Below, piece by piece: positions 1 through 6,372 of a stretch of DNA of 10,711 nt. The notes beneath the pieces are model-generated. The model did no database searches, was not told where the DNA came from, and worked only from the letters and a program-made list of their open reading frames with translations. Source of the stretch: Candidatus Mediterraneibacter gallistercoris (GTDB taxonomy: Bacteria; Bacillota_A; Clostridia; Lachnospirales; Lachnospiraceae); contig DWWI01000258.1 in NCBI GenBank assembly GCA_019119745.1, positions 1 through 10,711 of the forward strand. Reading direction: 5' to 3'. The position numbers and the translations under genes were made by a program. Numbering within the stretch: the stretch's first letter is position 1; each line of letters starts with the position of its first letter.

Positions 1-440
<440 letters not shown>

Positions 441-458
441 AGTTTCCATGATTCATTC

Positions 459-488
459 ACATATAGTTAGTCTTTGCTAACTATATGT
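459..488. promoter_or_regulatory. Perfect inverted repeat over the predicted eno transcription start (candidate operator)
   Basis: The arms ACATATAGTTAG (459-470) and CTAACTATATGT (477-488) are perfectly complementary over 12 bp around a 6-bp spacer. The repeat begins one base downstream of the predicted eno -10 box and covers the expected start site, which is a classic position for a repressor operator. It has no following T-run, so it is not a terminator. The binding protein is unknown. Confidence 0.55.
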
Positions 489-517
489 ATATTAACAGAA
501 TAAAAAGATTTAAACAA
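489..517 (-). promoter_or_regulatory. Predicted eno promoter (sigma-A type)
   Basis: Reading the minus strand, a -35 box TTGTTT (complement of 512-517) is followed after exactly 17 bp by a -10 box TAATAT (complement of 489-494). Transcription would start near base 482 and give a leader of roughly 100 nt before the enolase ATG. The surrounding DNA is strongly AT-rich, as expected for a promoter. Confidence 0.6.
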
Positions 518-527
518 GGATTTTATT

Positions 528-546
528 GAGATTGATTATCATTTAC
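528..546. promoter_or_regulatory. Fur-box-like palindrome over a second possible eno promoter
   Basis: The complement of 528-546, GTAAATGATAATCAATCTC, matches 15 of 19 positions of the classical Fur consensus GATAATGATAATCATTATC, including an unbroken run of 11. It overlaps a possible second minus-strand promoter: -35 TTGACT (complement of 556-561), 17 bp, then TAATCA (complement of 533-538), or GATAAT at a 15-bp spacing. The site match is seen in the sequence; binding by a Fur-family repressor is inference from a degenerate consensus in AT-rich DNA. Confidence 0.35.
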
Positions 547-608
547 CGGGAATTAAGTCAATTATCGAAATTATTTTCTCCGATATCGTGTATAATATAC
601 TGGAAGTA

Positions 609-707
609 TTAATTTATTCTATTCTCATAATCCTGCAACTCATGAAAAATGCTGTCGATTATTGCCTTACTGCCCTCAACACGATACAGTATAAAGTATC
701 TGTGCAT
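609..707 (-). CDS. Possible 32-residue ORF overlapping the ribokinase stop
   Basis: An ATG (705-707) overlaps the ribokinase-remnant stop in a TGATG arrangement and opens a 32-codon frame ending in TAA at 609-611. The product would begin MHRYFILYRV and end HELQDYENRIN: a short hydrophobic start, then a charged, helix-like stretch. I do not recognise it. TGATG overlap is typical of translational coupling, and the ATG has no ribosome binding site of its own. It could be a real small protein, the tail of a lost gene, or chance. Nothing else in 379-706 looks coding. Confidence 0.25.
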   Translation of the reverse strand: MHRYFILYRVEGSKAIIDSIFHELQDYENRIN

Positions 708-1372
708 CATTGTAATTCTTTTGCTACAGTGTCATAATCGGGCATACCGCTCTGCGCGCCCATATGCTCTGCCGACAGTCCTGCCGCAATATTGGCGAAG
801 CGGAGCGCTCTGTCGACCGGATAAACATTCGCAAGAGCGTACGCAAACGCTCCGTTAAATGTGTCTCCCGCTCCGGTAGTATCTATCACATCGGAATTGC
901 GCGCCGGAATCTGTATCACTCTGCCGTCATAAAAGGCAGCCGCGCCCTTTTCTCCAAGTGTTACGATCAGACTTCCATTCTGTTTCTCAAGCAGCGTATT
1001 CAAGTCATTTCCCTCCGGAAACAAGAGCGTCGTTTCATGCTCATTCGGTGTCAGGAAAGTCACTTTATCTATGATTTCCCGCTTTACCTGAACAGCCGGC
1101 GCAGGATTGTAAATCACCGTCTTTCCTGCCTGTGCCGCAAGATGAACAATTAATTCCACAGATTTCAACGGGATTTCATTCTGCAGTAGTATAATGTCCG
1201 CCTGCATGATCTTATCTTTCATTTTCTGAAGATAATCGGGGGTCACATTGTGATTTGCCCCCGGAACGACAACGATCGTATTATCACTTTCCGCGACAGT
1301 GATAAGGGCGATGCCGCTGGACATATGAGGAATCCTGAGCATATGCTCTGTCTTCACTCCGTTTTCTTCCAG
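707..1372 (-). pseudogene. rbsK: Ribokinase lacking its N-terminal ~77 residues
   Basis: PfkB-family ribokinase phosphorylates ribose with ATP. The frame matches the family from about residue 77 of the E. coli enzyme to the natural C-terminus: SSGIALITV, VVVPGAN, YNPAPA, TPNE, the nucleotide-site segment DTTGAGDTFNGA carrying the catalytic Asp, and the closing GAQSGMP. The N-terminal part that carries the ribose-binding Asn-x-Asp and GGKGxNQ motifs is absent. A TAA at 1373-1375 stops the frame immediately upstream, and the sequence beyond does not resemble ribokinase. The homologous stretch begins at codon 1370-1372 (CTG); the first conventional start is GTG at 1355-1357. A GGAGG at 1381-1385 lies 8 nt before the CTG, so a shortened product could be made, but without the sugar site it should not be a normal ribokinase. 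Probably a 5' deletion. No matching N-terminal fragment is in the window. Confidence 0.8.
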
Positions 1373-1425
1373 TTATAATTCCTCCATTTTTACTGTGGGT
1401 TTTCTTTTACATACTTAAATGGATG

Positions 1426-1459
1426 AAAAAGGCCGCATTCCCGTTAAAGGAGCGCAGCC
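1426..1459 (-). terminator. Intrinsic terminator of the pyrophosphatase-flavin reductase-ltaE operon
   Basis: In the minus-strand RNA, GGCUGC (complement of 1454-1459) pairs with GCGGCC (complement of 1431-1436), with one G-U pair. The stem extends inward with UCCU pairing GGGA around one mismatch, and UUUUU (complement of 1426-1430) follows at once. The 5' arm lies inside the last codons of ltaE and the stop codon is in the loop, a compact arrangement. Only about 40 bp then separate it from the ribokinase remnant. Confidence 0.6.
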
Positions 1460-2469
1460 AGTTTTTTCACATCTTCCATCTTCGTTGCCCAGCTCGTCGC
1501 AAACCGCACAACTGTGTGAGTATCATCTTTCTTTTCCCAGTAGCTGAACACTACATTTTCTTTTAGTCTCTCCATCTGAGAATCTTCCAGCACCACAAAA
1601 ATCTGATTCGTAGGAGAGTCGATGAAGAACTCATATCCTTTTTCTCTCAGTATCCGCTTCAGTTCATCCGCCGTATCGATAGCGTTTTTCCCAATCTTCA
1701 GGTACAGGTCATCGGTAAAGAGAACGTCAAACTGTACGCCGGTCAGTCTCCCTTTTGCAAGAAGTGCCCCTCTCTGCTTTACCTTAGTCACAAAATGAAG
1801 CGGTGTATTTTCCTTCGGGAAAACAACTGCTTCGCCACAGAGAGCGCCAACTTTTGTTCCTCCGATATAGAACACATCGCAGTATTCCGCCACATCATTG
1901 AGCGTCACATCCGTATCCTCTGCAGCCAGTGCATACCCGAGCCGGGCTCCGTCCAGATAAAGAGGAAGCCGGTATTCACTGCATACCGCAGACAATTCTG
2001 CCAGTTCTCCTTTTGTATACAAAGTGCCATACTCTGTAGGATGAGAAATATAGACCATTCCCGGGAATACCATATGCTCATGGTTGTCATCTCCATAAAA
2101 GGTGACCAGATATTCTTCCAGATCTGCCGCAGATATTTTTCCATCTGCCTGTGGCAGCGTGAGAACCTTATGCCCGGTCCACTCAATGGCTCCCGCTTCA
2201 TGCGTACCCACGTGTCCTGTCTCCGCCGCGATCACCCCTTCATGTGAATCCAGCATGGAACTGATCACGATCTGATTTGTCTGCGTTCCTCCGGTCAGAA
2301 GATATACCTCCGCGTCCGGACATCCACATGCAGCACAGATCTTCTCCTTTGCAGATAATGTATACCGGTCCGTCCCGTATCCCGGAAGCTGTTCCATATT
2401 TGTCTCGATCAGGCGTTTTAATACATCTTCATGTGCGCCCTCGGAATAATCATTTTCAAAATAAAGCAT
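1444..2469 (-). CDS. ltaE: Low-specificity L-threonine aldolase (PLP-dependent)
   Basis: The 341-residue protein belongs to the beta-eliminating lyase / threonine aldolase family (fold type I PLP enzymes). These enzymes cleave L-threonine or L-allo-threonine to glycine and acetaldehyde. Landmarks in order: the N-terminal NDYSEGAH; LTGGTQTNQ (58-66), typical of the cofactor phosphate site; ETGHVGTHEAGA (83-94), with the His that stacks on PLP in this family; LDGARLGYAL (172-181), with the Asp that contacts the pyridine nitrogen; and YIGGTKVGALCGEA (201-214), with the Schiff-base lysine at about K206. Length is normal. The ATG at 2467-2469 is chosen because NDYSEGAH starts the family just after it and an AAGGCGGA site lies 6 nt upstream; a longer in-frame reading to 2598 would only overlap the previous gene. 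The start overlaps the end of the flavin reductase gene by 14 bp, indicating coupled translation as the last gene of the operon. Confidence 0.93.
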   Translation of the reverse strand: MLYFENDYSEGAHEDVLKRLIETNMEQLPGYGTDRYTLSAKEKICAACGCPDAEVYLLTGGTQTNQIVISSMLDSHEGVIAAETGHVGTHEAGAIEWTGHKVLTLPQADGKISAADLEEYLVTFYGDDNHEHMVFPGMVYISHPTEYGTLYTKGELAELSAVCSEYRLPLYLDGARLGYALAAEDTDVTLNDVAEYCDVFYIGGTKVGALCGEAVVFPKENTPLHFVTKVKQRGALLAKGRLTGVQFDVLFTDDLYLKIGKNAIDTADELKRILREKGYEFFIDSPTNQIFVVLEDSQMERLKENVVFSYWEKKDDTHTVVRFATSWATKMEDVKKLAALL

Positions 2470-3148
2470 TATCTGTCCGCCTTTCTTCGCGCTGTTGTAC
2501 GTTTCTTCCCGGCACCTTTTCTGCTGACCGCAATTTTTGCATTTGCTTTTTTCCGCCTGCTGATTTTGGCTTCCGTGCGGTCTGCTTCTTACGCACACTG
2601 TACCCGAATGTTCCCAGCTTCTTTCCCAGGTCCAGATATTCCCCGTGGGAATAGGCTATCAGCCCGGTGCGGTTCAGGTCAAATTTACCTTTTTCATCCA
2701 TATACGACTCATCTACCTGTACTGCCGTCACTTCCGCGAGAAACATATGGTGGCTTCCCAGTTCCTGAATGCTTTTCACCTTACACTCTATATTAACAGG
2801 GGATTCCTCAATCACAGGTGCATACTTCAGAGACGATGCGCTCCCCTCTGTCAGCCTGCACTCTTTCCATTTGTTTACATCCCTGCCTGAGCGGACACCG
2901 CAATAGTCTGTGGCATGGGCAAGCTTCTTCGTAGTCAGGTTAATAACGAACTCTCCGCTCTCCCTGATCATATGGTAGGAATACCGCTCCGGCCGGACGG
3001 ATATATACGCCATAGGAGGATTCGTGCATACGGTTCCTGTCCACGCAACTGTCAGTATGTTGCTGTTGCCCTCTTTGTCCGCCGTACTCACCATAACAGC
3101 GGGCAGAGGATAGATCATATTTCCGGGTTTCCATGTCTGTTTTGCCAT
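2456..3148 (-). CDS. Flavin reductase-like (DIM6/NTAB) FMN-binding protein with basic tail
   Basis: Residues 1-185 of this 230-residue protein match the flavin reductase-like FMN-binding domain family (PF01613 type). Members bind FMN in a split beta-barrel and act as NAD(P)H:flavin oxidoreductases or related cytoplasmic flavoproteins. Seen: a start WKPGNMIYPLPAVMVS; SNILTVAWTGTVCTNPPMAYISVRP (29-53); GEFVINLTT (65-73); CGVRSGRDVNKW (83-94); and the end LGKKLGTFGYSVRKK (174-188). The family normally stops about here. This protein continues for about 44 residues rich in Lys and Arg with no hydrophobic segment, and those codons also carry the ltaE ribosome binding site. The ATG at 3146-3148 has AGGAGA 7 nt upstream and lies 9 bp after the pyrophosphatase stop, so it is the second gene of the operon. 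The physiological substrate cannot be told from sequence. Confidence 0.85.
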   Translation of the reverse strand: MAKQTWKPGNMIYPLPAVMVSTADKEGNSNILTVAWTGTVCTNPPMAYISVRPERYSYHMIRESGEFVINLTTKKLAHATDYCGVRSGRDVNKWKECRLTEGSASSLKYAPVIEESPVNIECKVKSIQELGSHHMFLAEVTAVQVDESYMDEKGKFDLNRTGLIAYSHGEYLDLGKKLGTFGYSVRKKQTARKPKSAGGKKQMQKLRSAEKVPGRNVQQREERRTDNALF

Positions 3149-3157
3149 ACAATTCTC

Positions 3158-4807
3158 CTATTGCTGCAGCGCACCGACCAGAGTAGGTACAAGCTGTTTC
3201 TTTCTTGATACCACGCCTTTGAGCATGATCGTCTCCGTATCCTCCGGCAGATCATATGCGCTTAAGATCTTCTCTCTCGCCTCCGATCCGCAGCAGAGAA
3301 GCTCGGACGATTCTGTAATAATATTAGTCAGCATGAAAAAAATCATATTCAGCCCGTGATTGACACGTGCTTTCTCGAGATGCGGCTGCACGATCCTGCG
3401 TATCTCCTTCAATTCATCCGCACTCATGGAGTTAACCTGTCCGACACCGAACACTGTATCGTTGACTGTAAACTGTTTAAAATCGAGGAAACAGATTTCT
3501 TCCGCACTCTTTCCTTTCAGATTACTTCCGGCATTGAACATCTCCTGAGCCAGACTTTCAACCTCCACACCTGCGATCTCGGCAAGCTTTCTCGCTGTAT
3601 TCTCATCCAGAGGCGTGCAGGTCGGCGAACGGAACATCAGCGTATCCGAAATAATCGCCGAACAGAGGAGCGCCGCATTGACCTGATCCGGTTCCACTCC
3701 CGCCTCCTGATACATCTGATATACAATCGTAGCAGTACATCCCACCGGCTGATTCCGGAAAAACACCGGTCCCATCGTCTCAATACTGCTCAGTCTGTGA
3801 TGATCGATGATCTCCAGTACTTCAGCTTCTTCCACTCCGTCAACTGCCTGATTTTTTTCATTGTGATCAACGAGGATCACCTGTTTCTTCCGCACATTCA
3901 GAAGCCGCCGTCTGGAAATCAGTCCGAGGAATTTTCCTTTATTGTCTACGATCGGGAAATCACGGAATCTTTTGCGCGCCATAACCTCTTTTACGTCATC
4001 CACATAATCCCGCAGTTTAAATGTAACCAGATTATCCTTTGACATAAAATATTTTACCGGAATACTCTGGTTGATATGCTGCGCCGCAGTAAATGTATCA
4101 TGCGGCGTCCGTATGATCACGATCTCTTTTTCCTGTGCCTGCTTTATAATCCTGTCTGACACCGGTGCGTTCTGACAGACAACCATGCAGCTCGCATCCA
4201 TGTCAATGGCGCACTGCTGTGCATCCTTTCGATCCCCCATGATAACAAGGTCATCTTTATTGATAAAATCTGACATAAGTATCCTGCTTGAAGCCGCGAT
4301 CACAACTTTCCCTTTCAACAGATAGCTGTGCTCGTTTCCGGTGAGCACTTCACCGTCTACTGCGCGCGCAATATTGCGGTACTGAGTACGGGCTTTGGAA
4401 ATAATCGTGCTGTCGTACACTTCCATGTAGGTCTTCGCAATATCTCCGATCGTGATAAGACCTTCCAGTTTTCCGTCTCTTGTAACGGGGAGTGTATGTA
4501 TATTAGATTCCTGCATTTTCTCCCATGCAGTACGGATAGATACACTGCTCTTTAAACCGTCTACCTCTTTTAATTCTACGTCCTTGATCTGTTCCCTTAA
4601 GTCGGACAGCAGTCTTGGGGCTTTTACCCCAAAGCGCTCCAGAACATACTGGGTCTCTTCATTTAGCTGCCCCGCTCTTCTGGGTTCATGAGGGATATCG
4701 GTAATTTTTGTCTTCAAAGCTGCATAGGCGATCGCAGAACAAATGGAATCTGTATCCGGATTTTTGTGCCCTACAACATATACTTTTCTGTCTTTTTCCC
4801 TGCTCAT
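3158..4807 (-). CDS. ppaC: CBS/DRTGG-domain manganese-dependent inorganic pyrophosphatase (family II)
   Basis: The 549-residue enzyme hydrolyses cytoplasmic pyrophosphate to phosphate, pulling biosynthetic reactions forward. It has the nucleotide-regulated clostridial architecture: a DHH-type N-terminus with GHKNPDTDS (13-21) metal ligands; a first CBS domain (about 78-130); a DRTGG-like domain (about 150-250); a second CBS domain (about 252-308, with FPIVDNKGKFLGLISRR); then the rest of the catalytic core with LVDHNE (312-317), IIDHHR (333-338) and VGCTATIVYQMY (355-366). A C-terminal DHHA2 domain follows, ending in SRKKQLVPTL (534-543), which binds the substrate phosphates. In characterised homologues the CBS domains bind AMP/ADP (inhibitory) or ATP, and the DRTGG domain binds diadenosine polyphosphates; the same is inferred here. 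AGGAG lies about 8 nt upstream of the ATG at 4805-4807. It is the first gene of a three-gene operon and diverges from the S1 gene. Confidence 0.95.
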   Translation of the reverse strand: MSREKDRKVYVVGHKNPDTDSICSAIAYAALKTKITDIPHEPRRAGQLNEETQYVLERFGVKAPRLLSDLREQIKDVELKEVDGLKSSVSIRTAWEKMQESNIHTLPVTRDGKLEGLITIGDIAKTYMEVYDSTIISKARTQYRNIARAVDGEVLTGNEHSYLLKGKVVIAASSRILMSDFINKDDLVIMGDRKDAQQCAIDMDASCMVVCQNAPVSDRIIKQAQEKEIVIIRTPHDTFTAAQHINQSIPVKYFMSKDNLVTFKLRDYVDDVKEVMARKRFRDFPIVDNKGKFLGLISRRRLLNVRKKQVILVDHNEKNQAVDGVEEAEVLEIIDHHRLSSIETMGPVFFRNQPVGCTATIVYQMYQEAGVEPDQVNAALLCSAIISDTLMFRSPTCTPLDENTARKLAEIAGVEVESLAQEMFNAGSNLKGKSAEEICFLDFKQFTVNDTVFGVGQVNSMSADELKEIRRIVQPHLEKARVNHGLNMIFFMLTNIITESSELLCCGSEAREKILSAYDLPEDTETIMLKGVVSRKKQLVPTLVGALQQ

Positions 4808-4938
4808 ATATTCATGCTCCTGTTATTTTCTGCACCACGCATCAGACGATATCTGATCCCGCTGCCGCAGTTATTATTTTCGGTTCTTATTGTCCCTTAT
4901 TAAGATTGCCATTTTTTTCATAGATAGTCAAGCCACAG

Positions 4939-4968
4939 TTGTTTTTTCTGCTTGTTTTATGGTATACT
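4939..4968 (+). promoter_or_regulatory. Predicted promoter of the S1-domain gene
   Basis: TTGTTT (4939-4944) and TATACT (4963-4968) are separated by 18 bp, giving a start near 4975 and a leader of about 43 nt. In the divergent direction the best candidate for the pyrophosphatase operon is TTGACT (complement of 4926-4931), but no good -10 lies at standard spacing. If both are used, the two promoters nearly abut. Confidence 0.6.
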
Positions 4969-5004
4969 GACAGCGTTGAATATTTTTGAAAATCTAAGTA
5001 AGTT

Positions 5005-5010
5005 GAGGTG
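5005..5010 (+). promoter_or_regulatory. Ribosome binding site that fixes the S1-gene start
   Basis: GAGGTG lies 7-9 nt before the ATG at 5018. The same frame is open further upstream with an ATG at 4952, but that ATG lies between the predicted -35 and -10 boxes, so it cannot be in the transcript. Confidence 0.65.
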
Positions 5011-5017
5011 CTGTACA

Positions 5018-5707
5018 ATGAGCGAAGAAATGAGAGAAGAATTACAGGAAAACGGGACTGTTGAAACTATGGCCGATTACGAAGATCATATCGATGACGC
5101 GAATCCATGGAACAGAGTTACTGAATATATGGAAAACAAAACAGTCCTTCCGGTTAAAGTAGAAGGTGTCGTAAACGGCGGTGTGATATGTATGGTTGAG
5201 GGACTCAGAGGATTTGTTCCTGCTTCCAAACTTTCCCTTACCTATATTGAAGATCTCGAGACATATCTCCTGAAAGACATCGAGGTGCAGGTAATCGACG
5301 TAGATCAGGCAAATAACCGTCTCGTACTCTCCGCACGCGAGATTCTGAAAGAAAAAGAGAGAAAAGCACGCGAAGAGAAAATCGCGAATCTGAAAGTCGG
5401 AACCGTCTTAACCGGAACAGTTGAGACACTCCAGAACTATGGCGCTTTCGTAAAACTTGAGAACGGCCTTTCCGGTCTGGTACACGTATCCCAGATCTCA
5501 CAAAAACGTGTAAAAGTACCGTCAGATGTACTCAACGTAGGCGATGAAGTAAAAGTAAAAGTCATCGGCATTAAAGACGGCAAGGTAAGCCTGAGCATGA
5601 AAGCTCTTGAGGAAGTCAAAGAAGAGCCGGAAGAAAAAGTTGTACTGCCGAAGAGCGAAGAGATCGGAACAAGCCTTGGGGATCTCTTCAAAAATCTGAA
5701 GCTCTAA
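5018..5707 (+). CDS. Two-domain S1 RNA-binding protein
   Basis: The 229-residue protein has two OB-fold S1 domains. The first (about 43-107) starts VLPVKVEGVVNGGVICMVEGLRGFVPASKLS and ends NNRLVLSARE. The second (about 126-196) starts KVGTVLTGTVETLQNYGAFVKLENGLSGLVHVSQIS and ends KDGKVSLSMKAL. A charged helical linker (108-124, rich in Lys and Glu) joins them. The N-terminus (1-40) is acidic, and a short tail ends in LGDLFKNLKL. It is much shorter than full ribosomal protein S1, which has four to six domains, and resembles the short S1-like proteins of Clostridia. S1 domains bind single-stranded RNA, so a role in translation or RNA handling is likely but the specific target is unknown. It is monocistronic, with its own promoter, and runs convergently towards the sodium symporter across a large structured intergenic region. 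Confidence 0.9.
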   Translation: MSEEMREELQENGTVETMADYEDHIDDANPWNRVTEYMENKTVLPVKVEGVVNGGVICMVEGLRGFVPASKLSLTYIEDLETYLLKDIEVQVIDVDQANNRLVLSAREILKEKERKAREEKIANLKVGTVLTGTVETLQNYGAFVKLENGLSGLVHVSQISQKRVKVPSDVLNVGDEVKVKVIGIKDGKVSLSMKALEEVKEEPEEKVVLPKSEEIGTSLGDLFKNLKL

Positions 5708-5717
5708 ATTTGTGTTT

Positions 5718-6064
5718 GCCGGAGTGACATTTCTTCGGACAACATCCGAAAATCGATCGGATACAGTGGGTCATGATAACGTATTCGTATATGGCGGGAG
5801 AATGATTCCGGTTCCGGTTACAGAACGTAAGACAAAGTAACAAATCCGTGCTACAGCTAAAAACAATCAATAAAATGAATAAACTCGCATACGCTCAGAC
5901 ATATTCATTTTATTGATTAACGCTGTATCACGGATTTTAACTTTGACTAACATTCTTCCACAGTCACCGGTCTCCTTCTCCCGCCATATACGAAAGTTTC
6001 ATCAAATCAGTTGTATCCGTTTGATTTTTCTGTGCTTATCCAATCAGAAGTGTCGCCCCGACAA
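5718..6064. repeat. Long imperfect inverted repeat (arms ~165 bp) between convergent genes
   Basis: The region folds back on itself around 5890. Matched blocks, outermost to innermost: GGAGTGACA (5721-5729) with 6051-6059 (one mismatch, one wobble); CGGATACA (5758-5765) with 6012-6019; TTCGTATATGGCGGGAGAA (5784-5802) with 5976-5994, 19 bp perfect; AAATCCGTGCTACAGC (5842-5857) with 5922-5937, one mismatch; and AATCAATAAAATGAATA (5865-5881) with 5902-5918, 17 bp perfect. The loop is 20 nt (5882-5901). Paired coordinates sum to 11777-11783 throughout, so this is one continuous symmetric structure with small indels. It holds no convincing ORF and no transposase. It could be a foldback mobile element such as a MITE, a large structured RNA, or a palindromic duplication in decay. 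Confidence 0.8.
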
Positions 6065-6161
6065 TCGCGGAATTTGCAGAAAACCGGTTAAGTGGGAAAA
6101 CGTTCTCGACTACGTTCCTTTTTCAACCGGTTTCTTTGACTTTCAGTTTTGTCGGAGTGAC
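6052..6161. repeat. Second hairpin sharing its left end with the long inverted repeat
   Basis: Bases 6052-6064 (GTCGCCCCGACAA) pair with 6149-6161 (TTGTCGGAGTGAC): 11 standard pairs, one wobble and one mismatch. Inside this, AAACCGGTT (6081-6089) pairs perfectly with 6125-6133, and AACGT (6099-6103) with 6112-6116 around an 8-nt loop. The outer left arm is the same sequence that closes the right end of the long inverted repeat, so the two pairings are mutually exclusive. The GGAGTGAC motif therefore occurs directly at 5721 and 6154, and inverted near 6052-6059. Confidence 0.7.
6081..6140. terminator. Possible bidirectional terminator between the S1 gene and the symporter gene
   Basis: The 9-bp AAACCGGTT stem (6081-6089 with 6125-6133) is followed on the plus strand by a T-rich run (TTTCTTTGACTTT) and on the minus strand by TTTTCTGC. 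A stem with T-rich flanks on both sides between convergent genes fits a shared terminator. The apical part is large and imperfect, so the call is weak. Confidence 0.3.
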
Positions 6162-6189
6162 TGCCGGATTCGATGAAGCAGAAAACGTG

Positions 6190-6224
6190 CAGAGGCGAGT
6201 TATTCATTTTGTGCCTTTGTTTTT
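6190..6224 (+). terminator. Candidate plus-strand intrinsic terminator
   Basis: CAGAGGC (6190-6196) pairs with GCCTTTG (6213-6219), 7 bp with one G-T pair, and TTTTT follows directly at 6220-6224. The loop is 16 nt. It lies just past the two large hairpins and could end transcripts reading through from the S1 gene or an RNA arising inside the repeat. The remainder of this gap (6225-6372) holds no clear terminator for the symporter, only weak 5-bp stems such as GTCCG-TTTT-CGGAC at 6323-6336. Confidence 0.4.
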
Positions 6225-6372
6225 AATCAGATTCCAGACCCTTTAGTTTTTCTCAGATTATGGAGCGGAGCCTGAAGCACATACCGGCCATCTCAAAAAA
6301 GTATTTCAGTGCCTCATCTCCGTCCGTTTTCGGACCTTATATCATCAGCATTCGGTCCAGCAAATACAGAAT

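Noticed and set aside
2470..2598. N-terminal extension of threonine aldolase up to 2598
   Set aside because: The extra residues overlap the flavin reductase gene and have no match to the aldolase family; the ATG at 2467-2469 has its own ribosome binding site.
3356..4042. Long open frame on the plus strand opposite the pyrophosphatase gene
   Set aside because: It lies fully antisense to a well-supported enzyme gene, has no recognisable domain, and reflects the codon bias of the real gene.
4803..4814. Three-codon ATG frame overlapping the pyrophosphatase start
   Set aside because: ATG AAT ATA TGA is likely chance; the AGGAG is better spaced for the main ATG.
4841..4857. ATCAGA-N5-TCTGAT inverted repeat in the pyrophosphatase leader
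   Set aside because: Arms of only 6 bp with no T-run and no clear promoter relation; expected by chance in a window of this size.
4903..4931. Minus-strand promoter for the pyrophosphatase operon (TTGACT at 4926-4931 complement)
   Set aside because: At 17-bp spacing the -10 is only CAATCT, too weak to list. The real promoter is probably in this gap but I cannot place it.
4952..5017. Earlier start for the S1 protein at 4952
   Set aside because: That ATG lies between the -35 and -10 boxes of the predicted promoter, so it would not be transcribed, and it lacks a ribosome binding site.
5734..5750. TTCGGA-CAACA-TCCGAA hairpin as the S1-gene terminator
   Set aside because: Only six base pairs and followed by AATCG rather than a T-run, so it is not a convincing intrinsic terminator.
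5784..5994. Invertible promoter (phase-variation switch) flanked by the 19-bp inverted repeats
   Set aside because: The interior is itself self-complementary, so inversion would regenerate nearly the same sequence. No invertase gene or outward promoter is evident, and both flanking genes point into the region.
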